Source: Roseobacter sp. CCS2 (GTDB taxonomy: Bacteria; Pseudomonadota; Alphaproteobacteria; Rhodobacterales; Rhodobacteraceae). From it: a stretch of DNA of 64,000 nt. Below, piece after piece: positions 26,501 through 33,170 of this stretch (position 1 is its first letter; each line of letters starts with the position of its first letter). Where the stretch lies: positions 682,001-746,000 of the forward strand of contig NZ_AAYB01000002.1 in assembly GCF_000169435.1 (NCBI RefSeq), given 5' to 3'. The notes below the pieces were generated by a model that made no database searches, was not told the origin of the DNA, and saw nothing but the letters and a program-made list of their open reading frames with translations. The position numbers and the translations under genes were made by a program.

Positions 26501-28307
26501 CGAGAGTGGCTTGGTCGACGGCACTGCATATGATGACAACATTTATGGACTGACCGGAAACGATACGATCAACGGCAGCGCTGGCGATGACACGTTAGTT
26601 GGTGGTGATGGAAATGACACGCTCAAAGGCGGTAGCGGCAATGACACCTACGTCTGGTCAGTTGGCGACGATAGTGATATTATTCTTGAAAACAAAAGCG
26701 ATGAAACCGATGTGTTGCTATTTCAGGATGTTGGTTCGGACTCTATTACACTCAAAAGAATGTCACACGGAGATGATCTATTTGTCATTCGCGAAACTGG
26801 TCAGCAAAACGAACAATCAACATTCGGGTCATTTCTTTACGAATACTATGATGGAAATCCCGGCTCTGCACGCAGCGTAGCTGACGCTAATGCAGATGGA
26901 AGTGGAATTACATTTTCGACACGTCCAGCAGATATCAAGAAAAATCATAGTGGAAGCTATGATAACTATGGTTTGAGGCTGGCGAGCGTTGTTGAAGTTA
27001 CAACAGCTGGTTATTATACATTTACCAGCGGTTCAGACGATGGGTCAGTACTTTGGATCGACGGCACAGAATTGATTGATAATGATGGGGCCCACAAATA
27101 CAGAGAACGATCAGGGTCAGTATACTTAGAGCAGGGCCAACACACCATTCAGGTAAATTACTTTGAGCGTACGTCTTCGAGCACTCTCAATGTATTTGTC
27201 CAAGGCCCGGATACGGCCGATCAACGCGTCAATATCCTGCAAAGTGGTATTCTCGGTGTTGCCGCAGATGCAGCGCACCTCCTTGATCAGTCGAATTTCA
27301 CAGATGTTGACCAGCGGTTTGATCTGTTAGAGGTCAAAAATCAGTTTGCGTCCTTGGATGAGGGATCTGGATTGGAGAGTATCGTATTTGCGGACGGTGA
27401 AATCTGGACAACCGATGACATTATTCAAAACGCAAAGACAACCGGTGACGCGTCAGCCAACAATCTTTATGGGAGTATTTCTCATGATAACATCTATGGT
27501 TTGGGTGGAGACGATACAATTGAAGGCAGGGCTGGAAATGACCATCTGTATGGTGGTGATGGCGACGACACATTGAAAGGCGGTGATGGCGACGATAGCC
27601 TATTTGGCGGTGATGGCGATGATGTATTGGAAGGTGGAAACGGCGATGATCTGCTGTTTGGCGGTGCGGGCGACGACCTATTAACCGGCAGCGGCTATGC
27701 GGACTCGTTTGATGGTGGCGAAGGGGTCGATACTGTCGATTTCAGCTACTCTAGTGAGGACAATGTCATTGATCTTAGCTCGGGCCGGATCGACTGGCCA
27801 TCTACCGGTGGCTTTGAGCTAATCGTTAACGTTGAGAACATTATTGGATCATCTGGTGCAAACACCATTGTCGGGTCGGCGGATGACAATAGACTAGAAG
27901 GGCGCGGTGGCGTTGACGCGATCTTTGGCGGTTCCGGCGAAGACAACTTATTTGGTGGGAGTGGCGATGACGTTCTGAGCGGCGGTAGTGACCGCGATCA
28001 CATTTGGGGGGGCGCTGGTTCAGACCGGATAGACAGCGGCTCAGGTAATGACACGATGCGCGGCGACTCTGGCTCCAACGACGCGGACGTATTTGTCTTC
28101 AGAGAGGAGCAAGGCCATGATTACATCACCGATTTTCAGGACGGGTTGGATATGATTGAGTTTGAGGCCGTATCCTTCACTTACGACGATCTGATGATTT
28201 TTGATGGTACGACCGGCGCTATTGTGCAATGGGCCGGAGACATGACGGTAACCATTGCAGGCATTGCCGCGAGTCAGCTTACAGAAAGTGACTTTGTCTT
28301 TGTATAG
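17577..28307 (+). CDS. Giant RTX calcium-binding adhesin-like protein (3,576 residues)
   Basis: One unbroken frame. No Sec signal; type I secretion is expected from the C-terminal RTX block and DFQDGLDMIEFE-type ending. Order: N-terminal glycine-rich domain (1-230); Gly/Pro/Ser/Asp linker (231-353); EF-hand-like DLTGDGIQI and DINGDGKIT segment (356-470); about 25 imperfect 40-50-residue repeats built on ADG...D-DGDG--D (547-1875); DUF4214-type helices (1960-2205, with SFGRAPSMTEL and AAGRAPSAQEL); six RTX-plus-HCBP-related cassettes (2222-3280), the sixth interrupted by a PA14 domain (3084-3212); and a final RTX block (3285-3502). Likely a surface or released adhesin. No type I secretion genes lie nearby. 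Confidence 0.92.
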   Translation: MARGSTASDGTSVHLWQGDLTNQISGSIDATIEDLPASLMGINQGDFTVAGGAIKLGPLRGHLRGGYDEDSVNISAGLGLGLFGETVIAIHNPLESGITGIIAFEDTNLGAGVGLGGSAELFGLKFGGEVIAEVSTADGAHALASVSPIWTTISGELKHDLWQQPVPDPAGGSGTVAQSPGSARLPGYGGRFDDGRGLRAGDELNALDVMAETGQLTNSVNELTSPAAQHRAPGTPPYSFGDGDPTNDNDWRLSPNDPRHSSNNPTNTGPGGIGPIWGGDNDDDDPFSPSGSSGSGSTGGGFIGPPAPPTGSSSGGGSSPDVSGPNSPIDPSGGTGNGTGGSGGNAPPVEDYDKPGPFPILFDLTGDGIQITELSNSSIYMDATGDGLQNRTAWAGAGDAVLFYDINGDGKITEARQYIFTEWDPTANSDFEALASVFDSNGDGVFDANDDAWLDFKLMVTQDDGSLVAKTFAELGITSIDLTVDTTNIELPDGSVITGQTTFTYDDGSTGTAGDVTLIAEANGHRIEQVETFAPDGQRSEVTTGYNADGSIAFENTTVVSADGTQTSNTYDDNGDGVVDRLQTITIVTNPDASTTKTVTNSLGATVATAILLNQTVTTTSADGNTVTIERDSTGGGWFDQIEVRTTATDGSMTIVTTDVGKDGTTIRSVDEAVSADGLTRTEAIDNDGDGIADITMTHVIVVNADGSRAETTTVTNPDGSVRSVVTETVSADGQTKTIASDVDGDGSVDTVEDTDITTSASGTTSTIDVTNSDGSARTSTTVTQSDDALTSTTVLDLDGDGIVDVTTVEDTVINPDDSRKTTVSVTNADGSVRSLREVTLGADKVSSETHIDLNQNGLFEATDLVRSVGVDAATGDRSATTWDRNADGSINSVTTSVTSADGLLRTTTIDADGDSDADGDGVVDTPAAFDTKIIDQTVVNGSGEAVRTVTTTNQDGTTRSVTESKASADGLKTTTTIDTNGDGVADGKSVTTVETLKTITYYTSTDGSYSVESDAGILQTETAFAGDGVTVLSQSVSKQSADRRETTTTVDANGDGATDRIIASKQALDGSRIVEETSVHADGTMASQQTSFVSADELETTAETDADGDGVAETKSSSVTTLDSDGGRTTTAQLRNNDDSLRSQSITNISGDGLTVTTQSDADGNGVFEASGSSVTSLLADGTTSTLAQSKAANGDLLSQSLTETSDDGLVVTQATDADGNGIYDLISETTTTLEADGGTTMVNEVRDATGALRSGSTTTASDNARKVTRSVDTNGDGNADQISATIEADDGTVTSTTSQVAADGMLQSSSETAISANGLSTSRTEDRDGDGTADLIMTEETTLNGDGSLTEIMSDRDRDGDVYSTSTVTTSDDGRTVTRINDYDADGVVDMTVVSETDLSASGVQTQTTTRTAADGSTIGVLQVETSADGRMITSNNDVDGNGFDDVRMTQTIGDNGATTTATEFLSSGGVVESTYEVTISGDGRTMTRLTDRNADGEIDLRTVETTAVGVDGTVNQTVEHRGPHHVLEGREAYVISDDGMVSQSFLDLDGDDVFDFITEVEMEYADNGDVIQTQVTRDITANALSEITTVTSGDGLNTSIIADYSGNGSVDRVTTVERGADGGFASTEQQYGAGYDLQQTATQVVSADGRHSTQTLDRDGDGFVDQRVEATIDLSGNTTTTYADVEINGFVSSEVTMTEAANGTSSVFSIDVDGDGAVDITRSTETSYDDDGAMVSTLTESFGAGTIGYQQTTISAADGLSYTMTFDADGDGDIDGRTSSVTTLHSDGSRSTQTETTYADGELHSSVSETVSADGRTTTRELDYDGNRIADRISETTIAADGSTVDVTSSFDVVGHRGNTFITTTSADGLTTTVLRQGNVQTTTRSVLDNGSYEWDNGIAEGSHGQTKTSHSFDALGIETWSVTSTTGTSTTTTEVRLDAAAKQQLLDEAAQIYDTVLDRGLDTIELETLIEHMNDGQLDQAALVTELIASGEFSTRYGDTTTGTMTNAEFVTQMYLNSFGRAPSMTELAQDMNGLKSGVYTREDIALELAVSAEHLVVGNQHMRTNNFDVIMNPAVFERSLDRADVESVIKDIFDVLYDRDATVQEVSYFSERLLTGTDSASDVVDQMLSWSDRLIQDVPANSLKGLSGSALVEQGYQNAAGRAPSAQELQIWESLLSADAITNGQFIASLAQSTENQLDGYNHTATNLPTVTETTGSTGDDTITGVSGQDKILGLAGDDTLWGKEGSDTIVGGTGDDTVGGYHGSDIYLWKKGDGNDSIEDNGTSLIHMDRLVFEDVASDGVTLTNAPGSLNLVITIVETSEQITVKRQYESETDGYGLESIAFSDGVIWGLEDIFNHATETGTAGSDTLFGDNGANNNHIYGLAGDDTIDAKAGDDTLVGGTGNDTLKGGAGDDTYVWSIGDGNDIINELSNDGPDRDSDVDTLILKGISLNDINLQSWHYKNEVKDDLIIWTDDWSDDKFIRVWDQFGASGEGIELLVLDDIVLNRQDIIDLTSMAGTESSDTITGLGSDNTLRGYDGNDILKGGYGDDVLIGDSGNDHLEGGSGSDTYIWSRGHGNDTIDEEGQSDRTQTDRLILTDVNSAEVELTRKNTFNDEHRNDLRLSVNGEEQISVWDQFKTNGEGLEYVEFADGVVWDREDILSRTRLEGTNDNDTGIAEINGSRVRDNLYGLLGNDVLDAGSGDDWLYGGKDNDTLYGDSGNDTYIYEEGDGNDLIIDTSATDAETDTLLLSDIASTGADLSKVSDDLIVTITATNETITVRDRFDVGQTGDGDGVEFVRFSDGVFVEVLGGALAEVITTGTEAANTLHGWGLEDTLIGLGGNDTLEGHGGDDLLIGGSGGDIMRGGAGNDTYEWLAGDGNDSIRDNESNTSEIDRLILTDISSDDVKLRRQEGSAHLEITILSTGEMIEIQNRYSDSNNGRGIEIIEFDDGVVWTLDEIRGATVVEDLNESGLVDGTAYDDNIYGLTGNDTINGSAGDDTLVGGDGNDTLKGGSGNDTYVWSVGDDSDIILENKSDETDVLLFQDVGSDSITLKRMSHGDDLFVIRETGQQNEQSTFGSFLYEYYDGNPGSARSVADANADGSGITFSTRPADIKKNHSGSYDNYGLRLASVVEVTTAGYYTFTSGSDDGSVLWIDGTELIDNDGAHKYRERSGSVYLEQGQHTIQVNYFERTSSSTLNVFVQGPDTADQRVNILQSGILGVAADAAHLLDQSNFTDVDQRFDLLEVKNQFASLDEGSGLESIVFADGEIWTTDDIIQNAKTTGDASANNLYGSISHDNIYGLGGDDTIEGRAGNDHLYGGDGDDTLKGGDGDDSLFGGDGDDVLEGGNGDDLLFGGAGDDLLTGSGYADSFDGGEGVDTVDFSYSSEDNVIDLSSGRIDWPSTGGFELIVNVENIIGSSGANTIVGSADDNRLEGRGGVDAIFGGSGEDNLFGGSGDDVLSGGSDRDHIWGGAGSDRIDSGSGNDTMRGDSGSNDADVFVFREEQGHDYITDFQDGLDMIEFEAVSFTYDDLMIFDGTTGAIVQWAGDMTVTIAGIAASQLTESDFVFV
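19216..23170 (+). repeat. About 25 tandem coding repeats of 120-150 bases in the RTX gene
   Basis: Each unit encodes a beta-rich stretch ending in an acidic loop such as DDNGDGVVD, DNDGDGIAD, DVDGDGSVD, DLDGDGIVD, DTNGDGVAD, DADGDGVAE, DRDGDGTAD, DYDADGVVD, DVDGDGAVD or DADGDGDID. The pattern DxDxDGxxD is a calcium loop like those of thrombospondin type 3 or dockerin repeats. Units are diverged in sequence, so this is old duplication rather than recent slippage. Variants with lost ligands (DSTGGGWFD, DYDGNRIAD) are scattered through the array. Confidence 0.85.
24240..28080 (+). repeat. RTX nonapeptide blocks in cassettes
   Basis: GGxGxDxLx nonapeptides occur in blocks at about 24240, 24680, 25150, 25640, 26060, 26530 and 27450. 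The first six are each followed by a roughly 100-residue domain of the haemolysin-related type (pattern YxW..GDGND.I, then DRL.L.D, ending FxDGVxW). The spacing of about 450 bases shows duplication of a whole cassette. The last block is longest, with about ten consecutive nonapeptides. Confidence 0.88.
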
Positions 28308-28315
28308 AGCATACA

Positions 28316-28341
28316 AAAGCCACCCTACTGAGGGTGGCTTT
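28316..28341. terminator. Bidirectional terminator
   Basis: AAAGCCACCC (28316-28325) and GGGTGGCTTT (28332-28341) form a perfect 10-bp stem with a six-base loop. A-rich and T-rich flanks lie on the two sides. It lies nine bases after the RTX stop and before the stop of the convergent RuvC-like gene, so it serves both. Confidence 0.88.
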
Positions 28342-28360
28342 GATACCGTAACGGGCGACT

Positions 28361-28846
28361 TTATCCCATCGCAGCAGCCAATCGTGTCGGCGGCTCTTTG
28401 ATCACCGCATCGGCCAATGCCAGTGCTTCAAACAACACCATACTACGTGGTTCAAAATCAAAGATGCGACGGCGTTGGCGCGGTAAATATCCTTCAATTT
28501 CTGGGTACTCCATGGCCAAGGCCTGCGCCTCTTCATACTTGGAGGGAAAGCCACGTGGCCGTTGTACCGACACATCCAGCACTGAATTATGGCTGGCAAG
28601 CTCTGCAATGGCTTGTATCAGCGCCTTAGTACGCTGTCCCTTGCGGCACCCGGTGGTACGCTTTTCGGTCACGACCACATCAGGCTTCAGCTCATTGATC
28701 AGCTCTTGCACGAAGCCAACCAGATCATTGGCCGAACGGGTGGCTTTGAGGGTGATGCCCCAGTCTTGCAGGCGACCGCCAGAGAGATACACGTAGCCCA
28801 CCTTGCCTGAGGCCACCGCAACCGCTAGCACACTAAGCGCAGTCAT
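28361..28846 (-). CDS. RuvC-like (RNase H fold) nuclease-related protein
   Basis: About 161 residues from ATG 28846 (MTALSVLAVAVASGKVG), overlapping the end of the XRE gene by 14 bases. A strand-rich start, the TEKRTTGCRKGQRTK region with a conserved glutamate, and LFEALALADAVI near the end resemble RuvC-type resolvase folds. The first catalytic aspartate of classical RuvC is not evident, so activity is doubtful. An upstream extension to 28921 exists but lies within the XRE gene. It may process DNA of a mobile element together with its XRE partner. Confidence 0.6.
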   Translation of the reverse strand: MTALSVLAVAVASGKVGYVYLSGGRLQDWGITLKATRSANDLVGFVQELINELKPDVVVTEKRTTGCRKGQRTKALIQAIAELASHNSVLDVSVQRPRGFPSKYEEAQALAMEYPEIEGYLPRQRRRIFDFEPRSMVLFEALALADAVIKEPPTRLAAAMG

Positions 28847-29180
28847 GGTGTATGGGGTTAGACAGACGCTCATGCAGGGCTTTGAGCGATGATTGGCGAT
28901 TAAACGTATGGGCAGTTTCACGGGTCTGCGGTCGCAAATGCTTCAATCGGCGTTTAAGCCGCCTGATGCAATCTTCCATCACCTCTGCAAAGAAGGCCTC
29001 AAATGACCGCCCATAGATCAGCGATAGGGTAATAATTTGGTCAAGCGTGGGACGTTGTGATCCGCTTTCTAAATCTGAGACCACTGACTGGTGGTCACAA
29101 AGCAGGGCGGCAACATCCGCTTGGGTATAACCCGCCTTTCTGCGCGCAAGACGCAGATCAGCGGAGAATTGGGTTCTCAT
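28833..29180 (-). CDS. XRE-family helix-turn-helix regulator
   Basis: 115 residues. Residues 8-60 form a lambda-repressor-like HTH: LRLARRKAGYTQADVAALLC, then HQSVVSDLESGSQRPTLDQI. A basic C-terminal region follows (RRLKRRLKHLRPQTRE). It probably controls its own two-gene unit through the inverted repeat at 29178-29223, which overlaps the start codon. The neighbours are mobile-element-like, and a phage- or plasmid-type repressor role is inferred. Confidence 0.85.
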   Translation of the reverse strand: MRTQFSADLRLARRKAGYTQADVAALLCDHQSVVSDLESGSQRPTLDQIITLSLIYGRSFEAFFAEVMEDCIRRLKRRLKHLRPQTRETAHTFNRQSSLKALHERLSNPIHHDCA

Positions 29181-29223
29181 AGACTATTACTTATTGATTA
29201 AACGTTTAGAGCTTCAGTCTATG
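29178..29223. promoter_or_regulatory. Inverted repeat at the XRE start
   Basis: CATAGACT (29178-29185) and AGTCTATG (29216-29223) are perfect 8-bp inverted arms separated by 30 bases of AT-rich sequence that can hold a promoter. The first arm contains the XRE start codon. The layout suits looping or paired binding by the XRE protein. Confidence 0.5.
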
Positions 29224-29641
29224 GTGAGAGACAACGACATCCTAGCAGGCAGGATATCATGGTGGATGATACGGTGAGTGCTTTCCATGAAGGAGACGCA
29301 CATTGCATTGATATGCGACGTTCCGGGACCGGAACATCTGGCGTGTTCCGGCAACAAACGCACATAGCAACCCAAAGTGAAAGTGTTTATCCTTACATTA
29401 CTATCTGATCGGCTGTGCAGCAGGTGCGACTGATGCTGTACAACAGAGGGATAAGCGGCTGAACCACCCCATGCTGTCTACGTTTTGACGGAAATATCAG
29501 TGTGGGCTTTCAGCCCAGAACGGTTGCACGACAAAAACACGGGCAAGGCTAGGAGCAAAATTGATGAATGATCGCGTTGCAAGCAAAATGACCCTTGCAG
29601 CAAGACGAACGAGTGTCGGCTTTGAAGCGATTGTGTATTCA
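29224..29641. other. Intergenic region without a recognised gene
   Basis: About 420 bases between the XRE gene and the pentapeptide-repeat gene. Open frames here are short and lack ribosome sites. The notable content is a 16-bp palindrome, GTTCCGG-GA-CCGGAAC at 29320-29335, followed 12 bases later by another GTTCCGG half. It could be a regulator or recombinase site, or hold a small RNA; nothing decides this. Confidence 0.4.
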
Positions 29642-30778
29642 TTAAAAGCATGAGGTGAGCGGAATACAAATTTCCGCGGTTGCTGCTACAAACAGATCAT
29701 AGAGGAACATCGCGAACACAACATAGCCGAAAGCATTGATGTAACGCTGTCGCACTGAGGCCGGTTGATACTCTTCTATACTTGGAGATCTCCCTCCGGC
29801 ATTGTACGCGTCGATCAGTGGACTTAAGCTCATAGTCGCTCTAACGCGCAATCCTTGATAAACAAGGATCGCTAAACCGAGGGAAAAAACGCGTAAATTA
29901 AAGTCTTGTCCTCCCATTACTACGAGCCAAACGGTTGATGTATCCTGAACACCTTCCAATTTTTGCAAGCCGCTTATGAAACCAAGAAATGATATCTTAA
30001 AGATAAGCGGACCAAAATACAGAAACCCCAATACAATATTTAGGAATTGTGTTACTCCAGTATAGGCTCTCATCAAGCGCTGCCACGTGTTAGGTCTCAT
30101 TTCAAAGTTGGCTTGAGAAACAAAGTTAGCGTCAAATTCTAGAGAACAATTTTCGTCTAGAAATGCTCTTTTGAAATCTGCGTTGGTGACAACGGAGCCA
30201 TCTCGAAATGAGGTATTGTAAAACTTGGTGTCAGTAAAATTGCAGCCTTCAACACTTGAACCATCATCAAAAATTACGTCTCTGAATATGCTACCTGAAA
30301 AATCAACTTTGGAAAGATTCGACCCGCTGCCAAAGCGCAGATTAGAAAACGTTCCATTCTTCATGTTTACATTTGAAGCATCCAAGGATGCTATTTCGAT
30401 GTGGGTTGTTTGGTCTTCAGTGAGCTCCACGAGTTTTATGCCGGAAAAATTTGCCCTTCCATTCTGAAGACCAGTCTTCAGAATATCTATCGATTCAACA
30501 CGCTGATCTTCATCAATTTCACCATAGCGTGTCCTTAATCTCCGAAGCTGCTGTGCATCACGCTCTCTTTTATTTTGACGAAGTTGCTCACGCTCCTTTT
30601 CGTTCTCCGCTGTGATCAGTGCATCTAGCCGCTCCGCTTCAATCCGCATTTCCTCGTCAAATTTTTGAAGTTCCAAATCATTTCGAGGCGTTCTTCCACG
30701 GTGCATTAAGAACCGCTTACGCCGGTTCTTCTCAAGGATCACCTCAGGTTGCTGATCAGGGCGCGTAGGGTTCAACAT
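29642..30778 (-). CDS. Membrane-anchored pentapeptide-repeat protein with a coiled coil
   Basis: 378 residues. A charged coiled coil (about 34-85, rich in E, R and Q) is followed by a pentapeptide-like right-handed helix (about 107-215, with NFSGIKL, ASNVNMKNGTFSNLRF and KVDFSGSIFRDVIF). Three hydrophobic segments follow (about 245-270, 285-315, 350-375). The N-terminal part should face the cytoplasm. Pentapeptide proteins with membrane segments occur in effector and defence-type genes, but no partner is recognised here. The coding sequence is AT-richer than the core genes, in keeping with acquisition. Confidence 0.75.
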   Translation of the reverse strand: MLNPTRPDQQPEVILEKNRRKRFLMHRGRTPRNDLELQKFDEEMRIEAERLDALITAENEKEREQLRQNKRERDAQQLRRLRTRYGEIDEDQRVESIDILKTGLQNGRANFSGIKLVELTEDQTTHIEIASLDASNVNMKNGTFSNLRFGSGSNLSKVDFSGSIFRDVIFDDGSSVEGCNFTDTKFYNTSFRDGSVVTNADFKRAFLDENCSLEFDANFVSQANFEMRPNTWQRLMRAYTGVTQFLNIVLGFLYFGPLIFKISFLGFISGLQKLEGVQDTSTVWLVVMGGQDFNLRVFSLGLAILVYQGLRVRATMSLSPLIDAYNAGGRSPSIEEYQPASVRQRYINAFGYVVFAMFLYDLFVAATAEICIPLTSCF

Positions 30779-30920
30779 ATTTATAGATTAAGGTCTGGTT
30801 TTATCTGAGGCAAGGAAAGTCCGGTTTTGCGACTTGTAAAAGAACCGAAGGTAATCAAAAGCAGCCATTGGAGCGGTCGCGGCGAAGGCTAACTTTGCCC
30901 GTTGTTCCAAAATCTGTCTA

Positions 30921-30953
30921 AAAAACACCACTCCCATCAGGAGCGGCGTTTTT
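30921..30953 (-). terminator. Intrinsic terminator of the DUF3768 unit
   Basis: On the minus strand a 14-base stem (30940-30953 with 30921-30934, two G-T wobble pairs, five-base loop) ends in TTTTTAGA. It starts at the stop codon of the 94-residue gene. Confidence 0.82.
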
Positions 30954-31237
30954 CAAAAGAACTTGAGCTGTTTGCTGTCTTCAAGATAGGCCAGCCAATT
31001 TTTCGACTGCGCTGCCTCATCTAGCAGTGCCACAACGAATGCTTCAATCTCTGCGTCATCTGCAAACGCCGCTTGCGGCACAAAGATCGACCGATAGCCC
31101 GTTGTTGTGATGGGCAGCCGTTGATCACAGCGCAACTCAATATGCCAATGACCAGAACCCAGCCAGTTCGTCTGATGGCTGACCGCAATTGTGCGATCAG
31201 CCCAGACAAGCGTGAAGGTCTCATATTCCTCCGCCAT
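30953..31237 (-). CDS. Hypothetical protein, 94 residues
   Basis: A small soluble protein (WADRTIAVSHQTNWLGSGHW near residue 11; C-terminus KQLKFF) starting two bases after the DUF3768 gene ends, so co-translated with it. Its opening strand pattern, TFTLVWADRTIAVSHQ-NW, recurs in small plasmid- and island-borne proteins of Rhodobacteraceae next to DUF3768. The function is unknown. It is followed directly by an intrinsic terminator. Confidence 0.65.
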   Translation of the reverse strand: MAEEYETFTLVWADRTIAVSHQTNWLGSGHWHIELRCDQRLPITTTGYRSIFVPQAAFADDAEIEAFVVALLDEAAQSKNWLAYLEDSKQLKFF

Positions 31238-31239
31238 AC

Positions 31240-31770
31240 TTAGTATTCACTGGCGAGCATGATGGTCAGCACGCGGTGGGTAAGTGCATCATTGGCTGGA
31301 TTCTCTGATCCTTGTTCAAGCGATGGATCATAATAATCCAGCTTCCAGAACACTTTCTGACCGTCGATCTCTACCGCGCCAAAGTCATGTTCACCCCAAG
31401 GATCATTATCCTCAGAGAAGTCACTGAAGGTCCGCACGGCGTATATTGTGGCCAAGATAAAAGCTTGACCAGCCTCTTGAACGCCTTGGGTGAGCGTGAC
31501 GGTGCCGTTGCCAAGACCCTTGGTGCGGAACCGATCATTGAGGGCCCGTACGCGCCGGTTTTGCAACGCTTGGCTCGGCACCCAATCGAGTTTGGTTGTG
31601 CCCTGACATTGATGACAATGCGCAGCATCAAAGACATGTTCCAGCTCCCAGAGGCCACTCATGCGGTTGAAGCAAGCCCAAGCATCTCTAACGACATGCT
31701 CGGAGGCGCAGGTTCGGCATATTGGCACAGAGTTGATGGCTTCTGGCGCGGCTGTTTGTGTGGTTTCCAT
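31240..31770 (-). CDS. DUF3768 domain protein
   Basis: About 176 residues. The N-terminal part has a CxxC pair (ICRTCASEHVVRDAWACFNR) and a second one (HCHQC), a possible zinc ribbon. The C-terminal half is DUF3768: ALNDRFRTKGLGNGTVTLTQ, then DNDPWGEHDFGAVEIDGQKV and WKLDYYDPSLEQGSENP. ATG 31770 is preferred to the upstream GTG because AAAGG lies eight bases ahead. DUF3768 genes are common on alphaproteobacterial plasmids and islands, and their role is unknown. Fusion to a Cys-rich N-terminus suggests nucleic-acid contact (inference). Confidence 0.78.
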   Translation of the reverse strand: METTQTAAPEAINSVPICRTCASEHVVRDAWACFNRMSGLWELEHVFDAAHCHQCQGTTKLDWVPSQALQNRRVRALNDRFRTKGLGNGTVTLTQGVQEAGQAFILATIYAVRTFSDFSEDNDPWGEHDFGAVEIDGQKVFWKLDYYDPSLEQGSENPANDALTHRVLTIMLASEY

Positions 31771-31963
31771 GAGTATCACCTTTCAATCAGGCGGGTCCAA
31801 GCGGGATTGCTCAGGCGCGCCTGGTCGAAGGATGAAACCGGAAAGGAACTGATCTGGGTCTAATGATGCTTGATCGTCTCTTGCATACAAAGCAGTCACT
31901 ATATCACGGGTGGTGATAATCGGCCTGCTATCGCAAAATGGATGCAGCGCCGACAATCTAGGC

Positions 31964-33130
31964 ATGTATACCAAACACCAAGCCGTCCTCGGGCTCGCTT
32001 ATCAACGCTATAAGTCACCCCAACCCTTTGCCATCATGGCCACTGACCGGTTGCAGCATTTGTATATTATCGGCCAGACGGGGACCGGCAAATCTACCTT
32101 GCTTCTCAACCTCACACAGCAAGACGCAAGGCAAGGCACGGGGTTTTGTTTGATTGATCCTCATGGCGATCTGGCCGAAGCACTGCGCCGTGACCTCATT
32201 GTTCCGCATCATTATTGGGACGTCAGCGATCCTGACTGTCCGCTGGGATATAATCCGCTCTCGAAAGTCTCAGCCATCCATCGGCCACTGGTTGCATCTG
32301 GTCTCATTGAGACCCTCAAAAAGCAATGGCCAGATGCTTGGGGTGCGCGTATGGAGCATATCTTGCGCTTTGCCTTGCTCGCACTGCTTGAGACGCAAGA
32401 TGCCGATCTGCGCGATGTGCTGCGCCTGCTCACATACAAAGGGTATCGGCGGCAAGTGGTTGATCAGATTACCGACGAACAGGTGCGGTTTTTCTGGAAA
32501 ACTGAGTTCCCATCATTGAACTACCAAGGCAGCGCTGACGGGATCACGCCAATTGCCAATAAGCTGGGTGGGTTTCTGGCGCAGCCAGCTGTCCGCACAG
32601 CGCTATGTGAACCAAAGCAACCGCTGCGGTTTCGAGGCATCATGGATACCGGGCAGATCCTTGTGGTGAACTTGGCCAAAGGTCGTCTGGGGTCTGATAT
32701 CACCAACATCTTAGGCGGGCTCATCACATCATCACTGATGCATGCTGCAACAACCCGGCATGGCCTGCCAGAAGCCGCCAGACGGCCGTTTTTTCTCTAC
32801 GTTGATGAGTTTCCTAATCTCACCACCAAAAGCTTTGCAGGCATGCTCTCGGAGGCACGGAAGTATCGCTTGGGGCTGGTGTTGGCGCATCAGCACCTCT
32901 CCCAGACGGACAATGATGTATCAGACGCGATTTTTGGAAACGTAGGCAACTTGATGGCATTCCGCGTTGGTCCGAAAGACGCACCGATCATCCAGCGTGT
33001 AATGCAACCCTTCACCACCCATGATCTGCAAAACCAGCCCAACCATCGCGCCGCCGTGCAGGTGATGCGCCATGGAGAGCGGCTGGCACCGTTTTCAGCC
33101 TCGATGTATCCACCATATCAGGCTGGGTGA
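31964..33130 (+). CDS. TraD/HerA-type DNA-pumping ATPase
   Basis: About 388 residues. Walker A is GQTGTGKS (37-44) in a context HLYIIGQTGTGKSTLLLNL, FCLIDPHGDLAEALRRDL follows, Walker B is FFLYVDEFPNL (about 274-284), and LVLAHQHLSQTDNDVSDAIF carries the sensor glutamine. This is the VirD4/TraD coupling-protein and HerA-like family, which moves DNA in conjugation or repair. No relaxase or mating-pore gene is in the window, so it is probably a remnant or stand-alone member. ATG 31964 is taken as start; GTG 31910 is possible. Confidence 0.82.
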   Translation: MYTKHQAVLGLAYQRYKSPQPFAIMATDRLQHLYIIGQTGTGKSTLLLNLTQQDARQGTGFCLIDPHGDLAEALRRDLIVPHHYWDVSDPDCPLGYNPLSKVSAIHRPLVASGLIETLKKQWPDAWGARMEHILRFALLALLETQDADLRDVLRLLTYKGYRRQVVDQITDEQVRFFWKTEFPSLNYQGSADGITPIANKLGGFLAQPAVRTALCEPKQPLRFRGIMDTGQILVVNLAKGRLGSDITNILGGLITSSLMHAATTRHGLPEAARRPFFLYVDEFPNLTTKSFAGMLSEARKYRLGLVLAHQHLSQTDNDVSDAIFGNVGNLMAFRVGPKDAPIIQRVMQPFTTHDLQNQPNHRAAVQVMRHGERLAPFSASMYPPYQAG

Positions 33131-33170
33131 TGCGGTGGGTGCTAGGTCAGACTCTTCTTTGTCATAAAAT

